A stretch of 56,544 bases of DNA from a virus. Made by a program: the position numbers and the translations under genes. Below are positions 24,645-36,500 of this stretch, piece by piece. Location of the stretch: positions 1 through 56,544 of IMG/VR virus record IMGVR_UViG_3300030098_005893; one strand, 5' to 3'. The notes below the pieces were generated by a model. That model searched no databases. It saw nothing but the letters and a program-made list of their open reading frames with translations, and was not told the DNA's origin. Position 1 is the stretch's first letter, and the number at the start of each line of letters is the position of its first letter.

Positions 24645-24687
24645 GCCCCACTATAATCCACATTTGCAATGTATTTACAAGTGAAAT

Positions 24688-25329
24688 TTAACGGGAGTAT
24701 TTTTCGTCAGCATCTAGTGACCCCCTGACCTTCAAGTCCTTAGAGAGAATTTTCTTTCTAACCTCCGACTCTATTGGGGTCTCCTCGTCCTTGGGCCGCT
24801 CCTTCAAGGCCTTTTCCGCTTCCGTTAGGTCTCCTTCAATAAGTTGCTCGCTAGGGACTTCAATAGCCTCTCCATCCTCAGCCTTGGACCTGTCGAGCAT
24901 TCGGCCAACTGCTCTACGCAAAGCCGGGGACTTCTGCATTTTGTTTTCCAGAGTCTGCATTGTATCCACATTGTGAGTGACCACCTCGCTTCGGGACACA
25001 GGCATTCCCACTTGATATTGCAAAAGCAGCTTCAGCGCGTCCAACCGGGTTTTGAAGTCAGGGGTCTCAAACGGCTTGCCCCCAATGGCCATGGTTTTGG
25101 TCGCAGACATGCATTCTGCAATTTTTGCAACTACCTGATCCGGTCCAAACTTAATTGCAAGTGACTCGATGATCTTGGGGGCTAGGTCGGCGGCCCTGAT
25201 GGAGAGGCGGCCCTCTTCTGCCGCTTTTTTGATTTTGCTCTCAGCCTCCTGAACCACGGTCTCTTTTTCAACTGTTCCCTCCGGGGGGAGAGAGGGCAAA
25301 GGTAGGCTTTCAGGCTGTTTTTTAGGCAT
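24688..25329 (-). CDS. Possible small terminase or terminase-like accessory protein
   Basis: A 213-residue protein. A helical N-terminus precedes an AATKT/TMAIGGK segment and DFKTRLDALKLLLQYQVGMPVSRSEV, which resembles the core of phage small terminases and related DNA-binding proteins (DxxTRLxAxxLLLxYxxGxP). The C-terminus is long, charged and probably disordered. ATG 25329 is divergent to the late operon, 26 bases from its first start. A palindrome variant (25278-25291) is read as LPPEG near the N-terminus. The terminase link is a motif guess; no large terminase was found. Confidence 0.5.
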   Translation of the reverse strand: MPKKQPESLPLPSLPPEGTVEKETVVQEAESKIKKAAEEGRLSIRAADLAPKIIESLAIKFGPDQVVAKIAECMSATKTMAIGGKPFETPDFKTRLDALKLLLQYQVGMPVSRSEVVTHNVDTMQTLENKMQKSPALRRAVGRMLDRSKAEDGEAIEVPSEQLIEGDLTEAEKALKERPKDEETPIESEVRKKILSKDLKVRGSLDADEKYSR

Positions 25330-25355
25330 TGCAAGGAAATAAATTGCATGGTGTA
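25330..25355. promoter_or_regulatory. Compact divergent early/late intergenic region
   Basis: Only 26 bases (47 if the right-hand gene starts at 25377) separate the minus-strand block from the plus-strand late block. The bases are A/T-rich and lie between TTGCAA words (25328-25333 and 25358-25363). Any promoters must overlap the neighbouring genes. Confidence 0.35.
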
Positions 25356-26087
25356 ATGTTGCAAGCTCTTTTAGACATGGCAAACGGCAGATTACCTATT
25401 ACAAGATCCCTCCCAAGCATGGCCCCAATGACGTTCCGGCAAATGGGGGGATATGGAAGAATTACCTCTCCATCGCAAGAGATAAGAAGGCGCTCCAGAG
25501 ATTTGCCCGGGGCAACTGATCTTAATCCCTCCGGAAAGTCTACTCCTGTTGAAAACGCGGGGGCGGGGAATAGTGGATTTGAGAGGTTCTTGGACCTTCA
25601 CCGGGGGAGCAGGGGAGGACGGATTCAATCCAGCAAGACCAAAGGGGCATTTAGATACACTTCCGGTAAATACAAAGGCATGACAAAGGGGGAGGTAGAC
25701 ATCATGGCCCACAGGCAGTTCCAAAAGATGTCAGACAAGCAACGGGATCAGTTCCGCCCGATGAATGAAGGCGATTTTGCAAAAGCTCGGGAGCGGAAGC
25801 ACCAAATGGCGCGAGATCAACACGAGCTTGCACTTGAATTTAAGAAAAAGAATCAGGCTCTTGCGGGAGAAATCGCAGACGAGAATGACCCCGACAACGC
25901 GGAGGGGGCTGAGGAGCCTTGGAATCCTTCCGGCGAGGAATCCGACCCAATCGTTCGGGGAGCCAAGGGAGATTCCGGGGCACAGGGGACAGCCGGGGCA
26001 CCGGGGTCTAGTCCGGTTAAGAGGACTCGCCGCATAAACGCAGCAGGCGGCAGGCCGATAGGGCGCGGCAGGCGGATAGGGCTCTAG
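25356..26087 (+). CDS. Basic PVEN-motif protein with short collagen-like tail
   Basis: A 243-residue protein (start 25356, alternative 25377). PVENAG (25545-25562) lies near residue 64. A Lys/Arg/Gln-rich helical region follows, then an acidic stretch and a short Gly-X-X run (GAKGDSGAQGTAGAPG) and a basic tail GGRPIGRGRRIGL like that of the protein at 264-530. It is the first late gene, 26 bases before the giant ORF. Likely a virion or DNA-binding protein packaged with the genome; function not recognised. Confidence 0.65.
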   Translation: MLQALLDMANGRLPITRSLPSMAPMTFRQMGGYGRITSPSQEIRRRSRDLPGATDLNPSGKSTPVENAGAGNSGFERFLDLHRGSRGGRIQSSKTKGAFRYTSGKYKGMTKGEVDIMAHRQFQKMSDKQRDQFRPMNEGDFAKARERKHQMARDQHELALEFKKKNQALAGEIADENDPDNAEGAEEPWNPSGEESDPIVRGAKGDSGAQGTAGAPGSSPVKRTRRINAAGGRPIGRGRRIGL

Positions 26088-26113
26088 GCCCGGTAAAATA
26101 ACAAGTCGATTAA

Positions 26114-27500
26114 ATGGCTGACATGGAGGAATCTTACAAAGATGCGCCTGTCGAAAATCCCTATGGGAACGACAGCATGGACGACTTTCAAGCTGGCATT
26201 GCAAGGCACCAGCGAAACATAGACGCTCTTGTTAGGGAGCAGGAGCAGAGAAAAGCGGAAAGAAAGCGGCTAGAAGATGCTCGTCAGGCGGAAATAGACC
26301 GCGTCGCAGGGGAACGCGCAAGAAGGCAAAATGAAGTAATCCTGCAAAGAGCCAAGGAGGACGGCCTTGATGATTACCTAGTCCCAGACAGTGAAGGAGT
26401 CCTTAGGTCGTCTTTAACAGAGGATCAGATTGCAAGACACAGAGCGAATAAAAAGCTGGAGGAAGAAGAAATGGCAAAGAGGTCTCTTGCAAAAGAGCAG
26501 GCCTCTCGCACTGACCCCGGCAGCCTTAAAGATCAGCTATCTCAAATAGACGTTTTATCTGAGGCCAAAAGAAAATCCGAGGAAGAGTCCCTGCAAGCCA
26601 ATAGAGACCAAATACGATACTTGGAGGCATCGGTCTGGGAGGAAAAAGACCAGCTAATTTCGGGAGTCAGGGAAAAGATTAGGGCTTCAGAAAATGCCTT
26701 AAAAGCTGATGACGAGGCCATTGATCAAAAGGCAGCAATTGAAGCTGAAATACTCAGAAACCAAAGAATCGCAGAGGGGTTCCCTGAGGACCTTGCTAGG
26801 GATGTAGACGGGAGGAGGACTTGGACGGCTCCCCCGGCGGAGGATGACCCGGAGGCGGGAGGGAAGTGGCTGGACGCATATAACCGCGAGGTTGAAATAA
26901 ATAACTCCCGGCGAGAGCAAATCAGCGAAACTGAGAAAAAGGCGGCAGACGCATATCAGAAAAGGGTAAAGGAACTGGAAAGCTCTTTTGTTGAATGGGC
27001 TGAATCAGGGGCGACCCCAAAGCAAATTGCTGAGGCAAAAGAGACTTTGCAAGACGAGTGGGGGAAGGCCACGGCTGAATACCTGAAGGAAAGGTATAAG
27101 TTTGAGAGCGAACTCAAGAAGTCTGAGGCTAGGTCGAAATCCCTAGACCTTCTACGGCCAATTGTTGGTGATTACCTTGAGGATCTCAAGGGGTATTACC
27201 GGGGGAAAGAAGAAGAAGCTGAAAAAGCGCAAAAGCAAAAAAGAGACGCAATTGCCGACAAGTTAAAAAAAGAATACTATGAGACGTTTGGCAAAATTCC
27301 CCTTGATGGAAGGGAGTATGTGGACCCCGCCGATCCAGTTCTAAATGAGATATTCAAGGAGCAACAGAAACTCATCAAAAAAGGGTGGGAGGGTGTCCCC
27401 GATGATTACGAACATCTCGGTCCTTACGCCGCCAGTATGGGCCCAATTGGGAGCAAAGAGGACAAAATTGATTACGCGCAATGGAGACTAAGCGAGCTTG
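26114..27500 (+). other. Giant protein: coiled-coil N-terminus
   Basis: Residues 1 to about 460 are dominated by Glu, Lys, Arg, Gln and Ala in heptad-like patterns, like helical regions of ejected virion proteins. The PVEN motif is at 26147-26158. Confidence 0.7.
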
Positions 27501-30500
27501 ATGCCGCGTTTGGCCGCCGTATTGAGTTCCTTATGGCAAGGAACTCTGAGGTGATTATGTCTCTTCAGGAAATCCTGTGGAAAATGGGCAGCACATCAGC
27601 CCTCCCCGGATCTCCATCTTTGCTAAAGCAAATGGGGAAGTATAACTTTGACTCAAACTTGGTATTAGAGAGTCACAGGTTCCCTTTGTATAACAAAGAG
27701 GACTCGCCCGTTTTTGATCGAGTTGAAGCTGGCGTAGCCACGGTTCCCCTACAGATAGCGGCCAACATCTCCCTTGCGTTTGGCTACGGGCTGTCAAGGC
27801 TGGTTGGTCATACTGCTCGGACGGTCAAAAAGGCAGCCCCCGGAACACAGTATAAGGAATACCGTAGATTTGACGAATGGCTTGAGAACAGCGGCCTCAC
27901 TCACAGTGAGGCAAAGCACGGAATGCAGGAAGTGCTTAAAGGCTGGAAAAAGTGGGGGAAGCCTAATGAGGAAATGGCAAGGTATAGAGCTGATGGAGTA
28001 ATCCTGCTGAACCCTGATCTAAATGTGTTGGATAGGGGCCTATACAAAAAGGCTATAGAGTCTACGGATGCTCCGAGCTTTATCAAAAAGCATTACCTTG
28101 GCGAAGGGGCACAGGAAAGGATAAGGAATGTTTACGCTTCGTCAATTGAGCATCAGGCCAACGCGGCTTATGCGGGGCCCGGGGGTATCCCGATGCCGAA
28201 TGAGTGGATGAAAGAGGCATATCCCGACAACTCTTTAAGCATCATGGATGATGTTGAGGAGATGGCGAACAAGAGGGCTGAGCTAAGGGAGCAGATAGGC
28301 ACTCTAGATGAATCAGACCCTGCTCTCACCGGACTCAAAAAAGAGGAAGAGGAGCTGACCAAGAACATCGAGATGATGCGAGACGTTGCAAAAAACGCTC
28401 GCGCTGAATGGAGAAAAAACACTCCCGAGTATTCCGAGCAAATAGAGGAATGGCTGCGACTTTATGGCAGAGACAAGCCTCTTGCTTATTTTACTAGGCC
28501 AGCCCGGAGCTTGGCCTTGGGCGGGGGCAAGTTCCTGCAAACTATCACCGGGGTTGGGGCCATTCTTGAAGTTCCCGGCGCTCGCAATGCCACATTGTCT
28601 TTAGCTGATGGCATAGAAGAACAGCGCGTGGCCCGTGATTTTGCGGGAGGGGCCATTCCCGTAGTAAGCGCAATTACAGACGTTATAGGAGAAGAGGGCC
28701 CATCTCTTGTGTTCTCTCTTATTCCGGGCACCGCGCTTGGCGCAAGAGCTGCCGCTCTCGTAAGGAAGCAGGTCGTAGCAGGCGCCCTGACCAAAAAAGC
28801 AGCCTCCAAGCAAGTTGCAAAAGCAGGCCTCAGGGGGTCCGCTATTGGCGCTGGAGTGCAGTCTACGGGGCTTTCATGGGCTCAATACTTTAACGATGCA
28901 AAAAGGGTCCGCGAGGAAGAGCTTGGCAGGCCGCTAACTGAATCTGAGCTAAACGAACTTGCAAAACTCCCCGCAGTGCAAGGTAGAGCAGTGATGACAG
29001 GTCTTTTGACGGCTGGAACCGTCAAGGCGTTTGGATTCACAGGAACTGAGGTAGTTTGGAGAAAGGGAACAAACATTACTGTTCGTGATTGGTGGAGGCA
29101 TGTGGCATCAAAAGCCAATACGACCCCAAAAGAGGCGTGGCAGAAGTGGGCGGGAGCCGTTAAGGCCATTGCAAAACCGGGCATTTGGGAGGGTCTTGAA
29201 GAAGGCACAGACCAAGTCATTTCTTCTCTCGCTTTTGACAGAGGGATTTCCATGGGAGAAGCCCTTAGTGGGGGAGGGAAAGCAGCTATCGCGGGACTGA
29301 TTCTTGGATCGGGAATAGGAGGGTTGATGTCCACCCAGCAAACGGGCGCGATGGCCGAAAACCTATCCAACCCGGATACGGCTCTGGAGGCGTTGAAAGA
29401 CGTTTTTGGCAAAACTGATTACACTCAAGGGGAGGTTGAAGATGCTTTTGAGCTGATAAACTACCCTGCCAATGCCCCGAGCGATGCAGATGCAGCAGCT
29501 CGAAAGCTACAAGCCGGGATATTGGCAAATAGAAGCCTCGCAGAGGCAGAAAGCCGAGCGAAAGCGGCAGTTAAACTTCATAACACAAAGGGCGAGCCAG
29601 AGGCCGCAGAGGCTGCGCTTCAAAAACTGAAAGAGGTCAATGCCGCTAAAGGGCTCCTCAAAATTGCAAGCGGCAAGGTCAATAACGAGCTAGACCTCAC
29701 CTCAGAAGAGCTTGAGGGCGTAAACAAGGTAGTCGATGACTATGGCTCTCCCCTTCTCAGAGAGGTTAATGGCCAGCTTGTAATAACCAAAGCGGGGACA
29801 AATCTCATAACAGAGATATCTCCTGACGCGGCAAGTGAGCTTGTTGCCTTAAATGAAGAGGCAAGGCTAAGGCAGATCAGGGAGGCCTCAGCCCCCAAAG
29901 TAGCCGAAACCGATCCCAAAGTAGCCAAAACCGATCCCAAAGTAGCCAAGCCCAAGGAGGAAGCCGAAACTGCCCCTAAAGAAGCCGAAACTGCTCCTAA
30001 AGAAGCCGAAACTGCTCCTGAAGTAGCCAAAACCGACCCTAAAGTAGCCAAACCTGCGGAGGCAGCAGCCAAGCCAGACGTATCCAAGATAAAAGGAGCG
30101 GCTGTTGAGGGCGGCAGACAGGTTATCCGCAACTCGAAAGGGGAGCATTATTCCAAACGCGCAAGCGCCCAGATACGGCTGGATAGGCTAATCAAGGACA
30201 AGAAGCTGCCTGCTACGGGGTTTAGTGTTGTCGAGGAAGAGGCAGGGAAGTGGATCATTGCAGAGGATGTAAAGGGTGAAGAGGCCGCTCCCTCCGGAGG
30301 GAAGAAGAAGTGGAGGGTCACAATAAAAGGAGTAGGGGAAAAGACGAGAGCCGTTGAGGTTGAGGCCGAAACCAGAACTGATGCCATTGCAGCCGCCGCA
30401 AAGGAAGCAGACACGGCAAAGGGTGAAACGGTGGTTGTGGCTTCTGCTACGCAAATTGAGACGGATGCTCCCGCGACTCAGGAAGCCCCGGAGGAGGCCC

Positions 30501-33500
30501 CAGAGGAGACGAAAGAGCCAGAGCCAGCCGCCCACAAGGTGGCCAAGGTTGAGGACGACGCCCCAGACGCAAAGGGGCGTAGGCGCTTCACGGCATATGA
30601 TGAAAAGGGAAACCTTTTGGGGTCGATTGAATATGTAATCAAGGACGGGGTTGCTATCATCAAGGGCCTCGGAGGGGGAGGCGGCAGCAAGGCCAAGACA
30701 AAAATCAGGGGAGGGATGCGGCCCACTTTTGACGCCTTCTTGGATAAACACAAGGTGGTGCAAACGGGGGAAAGCACAGATAATGTATCTAATGCTGGGC
30801 TAAAATTCTTCTATGATCTTCACAAGACGGGAGAATACGAATTCACCCCAGTAAAAGGAACCGCCGTAGAATCTAATTCTATGGCCATTCGGCCAAAAGG
30901 CTGGAAAGGGGAAAAGGGGCTCTCGGCGCTAAAAGCCTTCAGAAGAGTCTTTGGTGGAGATACGGCTTCGGGCAGGAAAGGGGACCTAGCGATTCACACC
31001 GCTGGTGAAATGATCAGGCATCCCCACGCGCTCATTCAGAAGAAGGAAATAGCTCCCGAGGCGAAGGAGGCCCCAGAGGAGGCCCCAGAGGAGACGAAAG
31101 AAACGGCATCTGTAAGGCAAAGGCTACAAGAGCTAAATCTGTTTAATAGGGTTGTCGATGAAACGGAGGAAACCCCTCTCCCCAAGGGCAAGCTATACTC
31201 GATAGACAAGAATGGTAATGTTATACTGAGCCGCAAAGTATCCAGCTTCTCTAAGACAAGGCAGTCAGAGATTAGTGCGGAGATTGTTGCCGAACGGGGA
31301 GCGGCGGGAGCCTTGAGCCAGAAAGAAGGGGAATTCTGGTTCAGCATGCTTCCTAAGCATGAACAAGAGTCCATTGCGCGGGAGGCCCGTCTAAAGCATA
31401 ACATGGGCAAAGACGCGAGCGATGCAGATGTAGTAAGATACATGCTGGCGAAAGGCATGACCCTGAAGATGCTTGAGACGCTTAGCAGGGGAGCCCGAAA
31501 GCTAAGAAAGGGCGACGAAGAAGCGCACAGAACGGTCTTGGGTTATTTCCTCAGGTATCTCAGGAGGTTTGCCGACAGAATAAGAGCTATCACCACAGGG
31601 GACTCATTACTTGCAAGAAGGTTGCAATTTTATGAGAAAATGGCCTTCGCGTTTATTGCGGAGCATACAAACGCAAGAACTCTTGCCTCTCTTGGGATTG
31701 CAATTCCTGACAGCAGGATATCTGACCGCAGAGACGTTGTCCTTCATCCAAACATCAGGAAGACAAAAGATGGGAAATATGAAGTAACTCTTCCGGGTGG
31801 AACTAAGCAAAAGTTCAAAACACTTGCTGAAGCTCGTGAAAAAAACGCCAACAAATACAGAGACCAAACTCTAAACGCACTAAGTATAGCAACAGCCGCG
31901 TTGCGTAGAGGCGGGGGGTTGAGCGCAGACGAGCTTGAGGCGAAGATTGCAATCATTAAGAAAAAAATCTCTACAATTGCGGCAGTAAGGCCCTTTATTA
32001 CAAAGGAGTCTTTATGGGCCAAGTTCACTGTGGTATTTGTAGACGGTGAGTATACGTCTCTGATTGAAGAATACAAAAAGGCCAAGCCGAAAAGCGAAAG
32101 GGCACAAAAATTAGAAGACGCTATAGCTGCCTATTTGGGCAAGTTGGTCAAACTTAATGAAGACATCACTCGGGATCTGGAAAACGCAACGCTCAGGGAG
32201 AAGTCTCGTGGGGCTCTGGCAGCCAGTAGGATGGTTGCCTCCTTCGCCGCCGATGTGGCAGATGGAAACCTCGCCCAAACAGAGCCAATGCGACAGGCAA
32301 GACGAGAGTTCTTGGCTTTGGTCGGAAAAGGGCCTGTTCAGGAAAGATTACGCAAATTGCCAGAGCTTGTATTACGACAAGAAAGAATAACTGAAAGAAT
32401 AGCCGCTCTTGCCACTGAGGAGGAAGCCGTAGGAGGCCTTCCTCTTTTCGATGACGCAGCAGACCCCGCCGAGATGGCCAACCTGAAAAAGGAGCTGGGT
32501 CAGGTTACCAATGATATAGCTTCAGCCCATGCCGAGCTGGACGCAGATTATGCCGCAAAAGTAGGAAGGCTGGCCCCGCGCAAAACCCAAAAGGCTACGA
32601 CTAGAGGAATCTCGCAACGGGTTAGCGTTCCGGGCAGGGGGCTCAAGTCCGTCATGGGACTTACGAGAGAAGCTGATGCCTCAACCATACTGCATGAGTT
32701 TGTCCACGTATTGCAAAAAACTCCGGACGAAACAAACCCAGATCAATCTCTTTGGGATTCCGCTTTGGGTAGAAAAAATGCAGCCAAGCTAAGAAAGTGG
32801 GCCAAATCGGTTAATCCCGCCGAACCTGAAGAGGCAGAAGCGGAGGCGATGGAGACCTACCTTAAAGAAGGAAAAGGAAGAGGGCTTGAGGTTGCCCCTT
32901 CCCTGCTTGACGCCTTTTCAAGGGTCGCCTCGGCTATTTATGGGGTCTACGGGGACACCATGAGGGAAAAGGGCGGGGGATACGACATACCTGAGGAAAC
33001 AGTGGCGAGTCTTGATGCGCTTTTTGCGGACCCAGTAATAATCGGGAACTCAGTAACCGCTAACGCCGCCAAGATTAGGGATCAGGTCCAACGCTTCTGG
33101 GATGGAGCGATGCCGATAAGCGAGGAAGAGGTCATTCTTGGTCTTCCAAACGGAGCCGTTCAAGTTGGCTTCAAAAAAGCAAAGGTAGCCAAACAGCTTA
33201 TTGAAAAGAACTACCGAGCCTTTTTCGGGGACAGCGCAAAGGTCGTTGAGTATGAGGGCAAGTTTTATGCGGGGCTGGATATAAACAAAGCCTTCGGGGA
33301 GACTGAGAGAGGATTTGGTCCAAGCCTGCAAAGAACCAAGGCGAAGAGGCCTAACGCTGGCAACGATAGATTCCGGGTTGGGACCTCAAGATCGGACTCT
33401 ACAAGGCGGCGAGACACTGCCAGCAACATTGGGATAACAACAGTAAGTGACGATCTTCTGGCAAGGCAAATGGAGAAGTTTGATTACGATCACCTTCCTC

Positions 33501-36500
33501 AGAGCATTCGGTCAGAAAGAAACCCGCAAACAAAAAGGGAAAAAGCAATCGAGTGGATGGTCGAAAATATCTTGGCCGTTCATGACGCTCTTCCAAAGGA
33601 GGTAAGAGAGAGGGCGGCCCAGTGGTATGATGGGGCTAGCAAGCTCGCAAATAAGTTAGCCAAGAAATATAAATACACCAAAGTTCAAACCGCTGGCGTT
33701 ATTGCTGTTCTTTCCCCTCAGAATGGTTGGTTCAAAAATGCATCACAAGCCGAGAAGGTTATTGATATTTATGCAAATCACCGGAACGAGGTGATTGATC
33801 CCAAAATCCACGGGGAAGCCATGGAGCTAATAATCTCCAAGGCACAAGCGGCACAGTCGGCCAAGAAAAAGGTTGTAGAGGGGGAGACCCCTAGACAGAA
33901 GGCGCTGAGGCAAGCCTACAACAGGAGGCTCGATGAGCAGAAGCGAGATCAGCGACGAGCCATAATGGAAGGCATAACCGGGTATACTATTAACCAGCTA
34001 GGCAGAATAGACTCGGAACCTCAATCGTGGGCCCTGAGAGTGCTGGCTACGCATTACTGGTCTTCAGAATACAATGTTCTAAGCCCTGAGGGGGATATTT
34101 TGTGGGTGCAGAGAAAGAACCCCACAAAAGCTCAATTGAGAGCCGGAGAAGAGGGCAGCCCATCGACGCATGGCTGGGGTTCCGCCCAAGAAATTGGCAA
34201 TGCAATTGCAATTTTGAAAAATGGCAGTCTTGAAAACCTGCACAGAATACTTGGCAATGAACACAAGGTCCGGAGCTTCTTTAACAACATAGTTGCGCCC
34301 AACAGCGCAATGGGGGACGTAACCATGGATACGCATGCTGTGGCGGCGGCTCACTTGATGCCATGGGGGATATCAGCTATTGCCGTGGATCATAACTTTG
34401 GCGGGAGAGGGATACCGAATTCAAAAGTCGCTGAAGGGGTTTCAGGGCTTTACCACTTATACGCTGATGCATACAGAGAGGCCGCTCGGCGTAGAGGGAT
34501 ACTTCCCCGCGAAATGCAGTCAATTGCTTGGGAGGGCATTCGACTCATCCACCCCAGCGAACAAAAAAAACCAAAACATCTAGCCGAGGCCACTAAAACG
34601 TGGAAGAATAACAGCAATGCCAGAGCAAGAAAAATCATCATCAACAGAAGTAGATCCTTCTATCCTGAATGGTTTGTCAGAGAACAAACTCCAAGAACTA
34701 AAAAGGTCACAAAAGGGACTAAAGAAGATGGGTCTCGATTGGAGCCTTCCACAAGTCGCACTACTGGAGCTAAAAGATCCAGAAGACGAGGACGAAGCGC
34801 CCCCAGCCTTCAGCGCGAGAAGGAACTCACCTTCCCGGGAATTCAAAAAGTTGCGGACGGCCCATCGCAAAAAGTTATCGAAACGAGCTTCGGAACACTT
34901 GGAAAAACGGGCGAAGATGCCTACACTTTCCTTACAGAAGTTTACGGAACAAGCGAAGCGTTTAATGAAATCCTAAGGGATACGGGGTTTGCCCCCGGAA
35001 TGTTCACTTACCTGTATCCTAAGGTCAAAAAGGCCGAAAAGGATATATTAAGGGACTGGGCAGAAGAAAACAATTTGCTAAATGACTTTGTCGGGTTCTT
35101 CCACGAACACGCAAAAAACGGACAGGGAGGATATGAGAACTTTGTTATCCACAAAGGCAAATATGTGGAGAAAGTATATCATGGTGACGCCTCTCTGCTA
35201 GAGCGGCTCCACCAGATTCTATGGCATAACTACTATTTCCCCGAGGCGGCTTATGAGGTTTTGGGGTTCATGGCCAAAGATGACGATTTTTTTATTCATG
35301 TCAGGCAGCCAGCCCTTACGGAGGATCAAGATGGAGAACACCTTACCAAGGAAGAGGCTAAAGAATTCTCATACGATATAAATGACGATGTCATCTTGAT
35401 GGGAGACGGCCAAAAGCCAACAAGGCAGGGAAGGCTGGTCGCAGCGATGGCCGAAATGGGGCTAGTCCCCATTAGCAACACTACCTTTTTTGACCCAGAG
35501 GAAAATGTAATTATTTCCGATCTATATCGCTATAATTTTGCAATAGAGCTTGGGAGGCCCATCCCATTTGACCCGGCTTTGCGCTCAGGAAAATATGGGA
35601 ACAACAAGTTTGGGGGTGTTTTGTTGCAAGACAGCATGATTCAGTTGCTGAAGAAAAAGAACCTTCTTGCAGACCTAACATCCCGCGAAGAAGTCGAGGC
35701 TGGGCCTCACCATCAACCAGAATCGGGAATAGACGTAGGGGAGTATATTGAAGAGGTTACTGCAAAACACATGACCGAACATGCTCCCGCAGAGCATGAA
35801 ATATCTCTTAATGGGCAAAGCGTTTCTAAAGGCCGCCTCACTGGCCTTTTGGGTTCCTCTAAGCCCTCCCTTCAGAAAGCACCGGAGTCTTACCGCAAAT
35901 TGGGGGACCCCCCCGAACGCACTAATTGGAAAGACAACGAAACCCTCCGCAGGGAGGTTGACGATCAATGGTTGGAGCTTGCAAAGGAGAGCGGCCACAC
36001 AACTGTTAAAGGCGAGATGGGCGTTGTCCCAGATGCCGAGATCGGGGGCGAGAAAAGGAAGATGCTCGCAAAGTTCACAAGAAGGTTGGCCGAGATGGCC
36101 GGACTCGTGCCGTCCCCCCATTTGCCTCCGACCTTGTTCCATGGGACAATGCGTCAATTTACGGCATTTAAGGTCAGGGATGACCACACCCTTGTTGGGG
36201 AAGACGGTGACATGGTCCTGTCCAACTATTGGGGGAACGGAGTTTACCTTACTACTTCAAACCAAGACGCATATCACAACTACGCTAGAGTTGGCCCAGA
36301 CATGAGGGCCGAGGCTAAGCAAAGAGCCAAGGAAATACTAGAGGCTCCTACAGTATTTCAATCGTCGCAACTTGCAAGAGCGGGACAGCGAGGGGTGACT
36401 CGGGAACAGCAAGCCTATGTTATTGCGCTTGCAGAGCTAAGCCTTGATGCCGAAGGCTCCTTTGTTCATGAGGTATATGTCCAACTTGAAAACCCAGCTA

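Noticed and set aside
24645-24687. Promoter-like TTGTAA-N18-TTATAG before the gene at 24644
   Set aside because: Spacing is on the long side and the match is weak, so it is not listed as a feature.
29895-30060. CRISPR-like array
   Set aside because: The repeats are short, in frame, adjacent without unique spacers, and encode a protein linker.
30354-30638. 94-residue frame inside the giant gene
   Set aside because: Arg/Pro/Leu-rich shadow of the Glu/Ala/Lys codons of the main frame, without a coding-like pattern.
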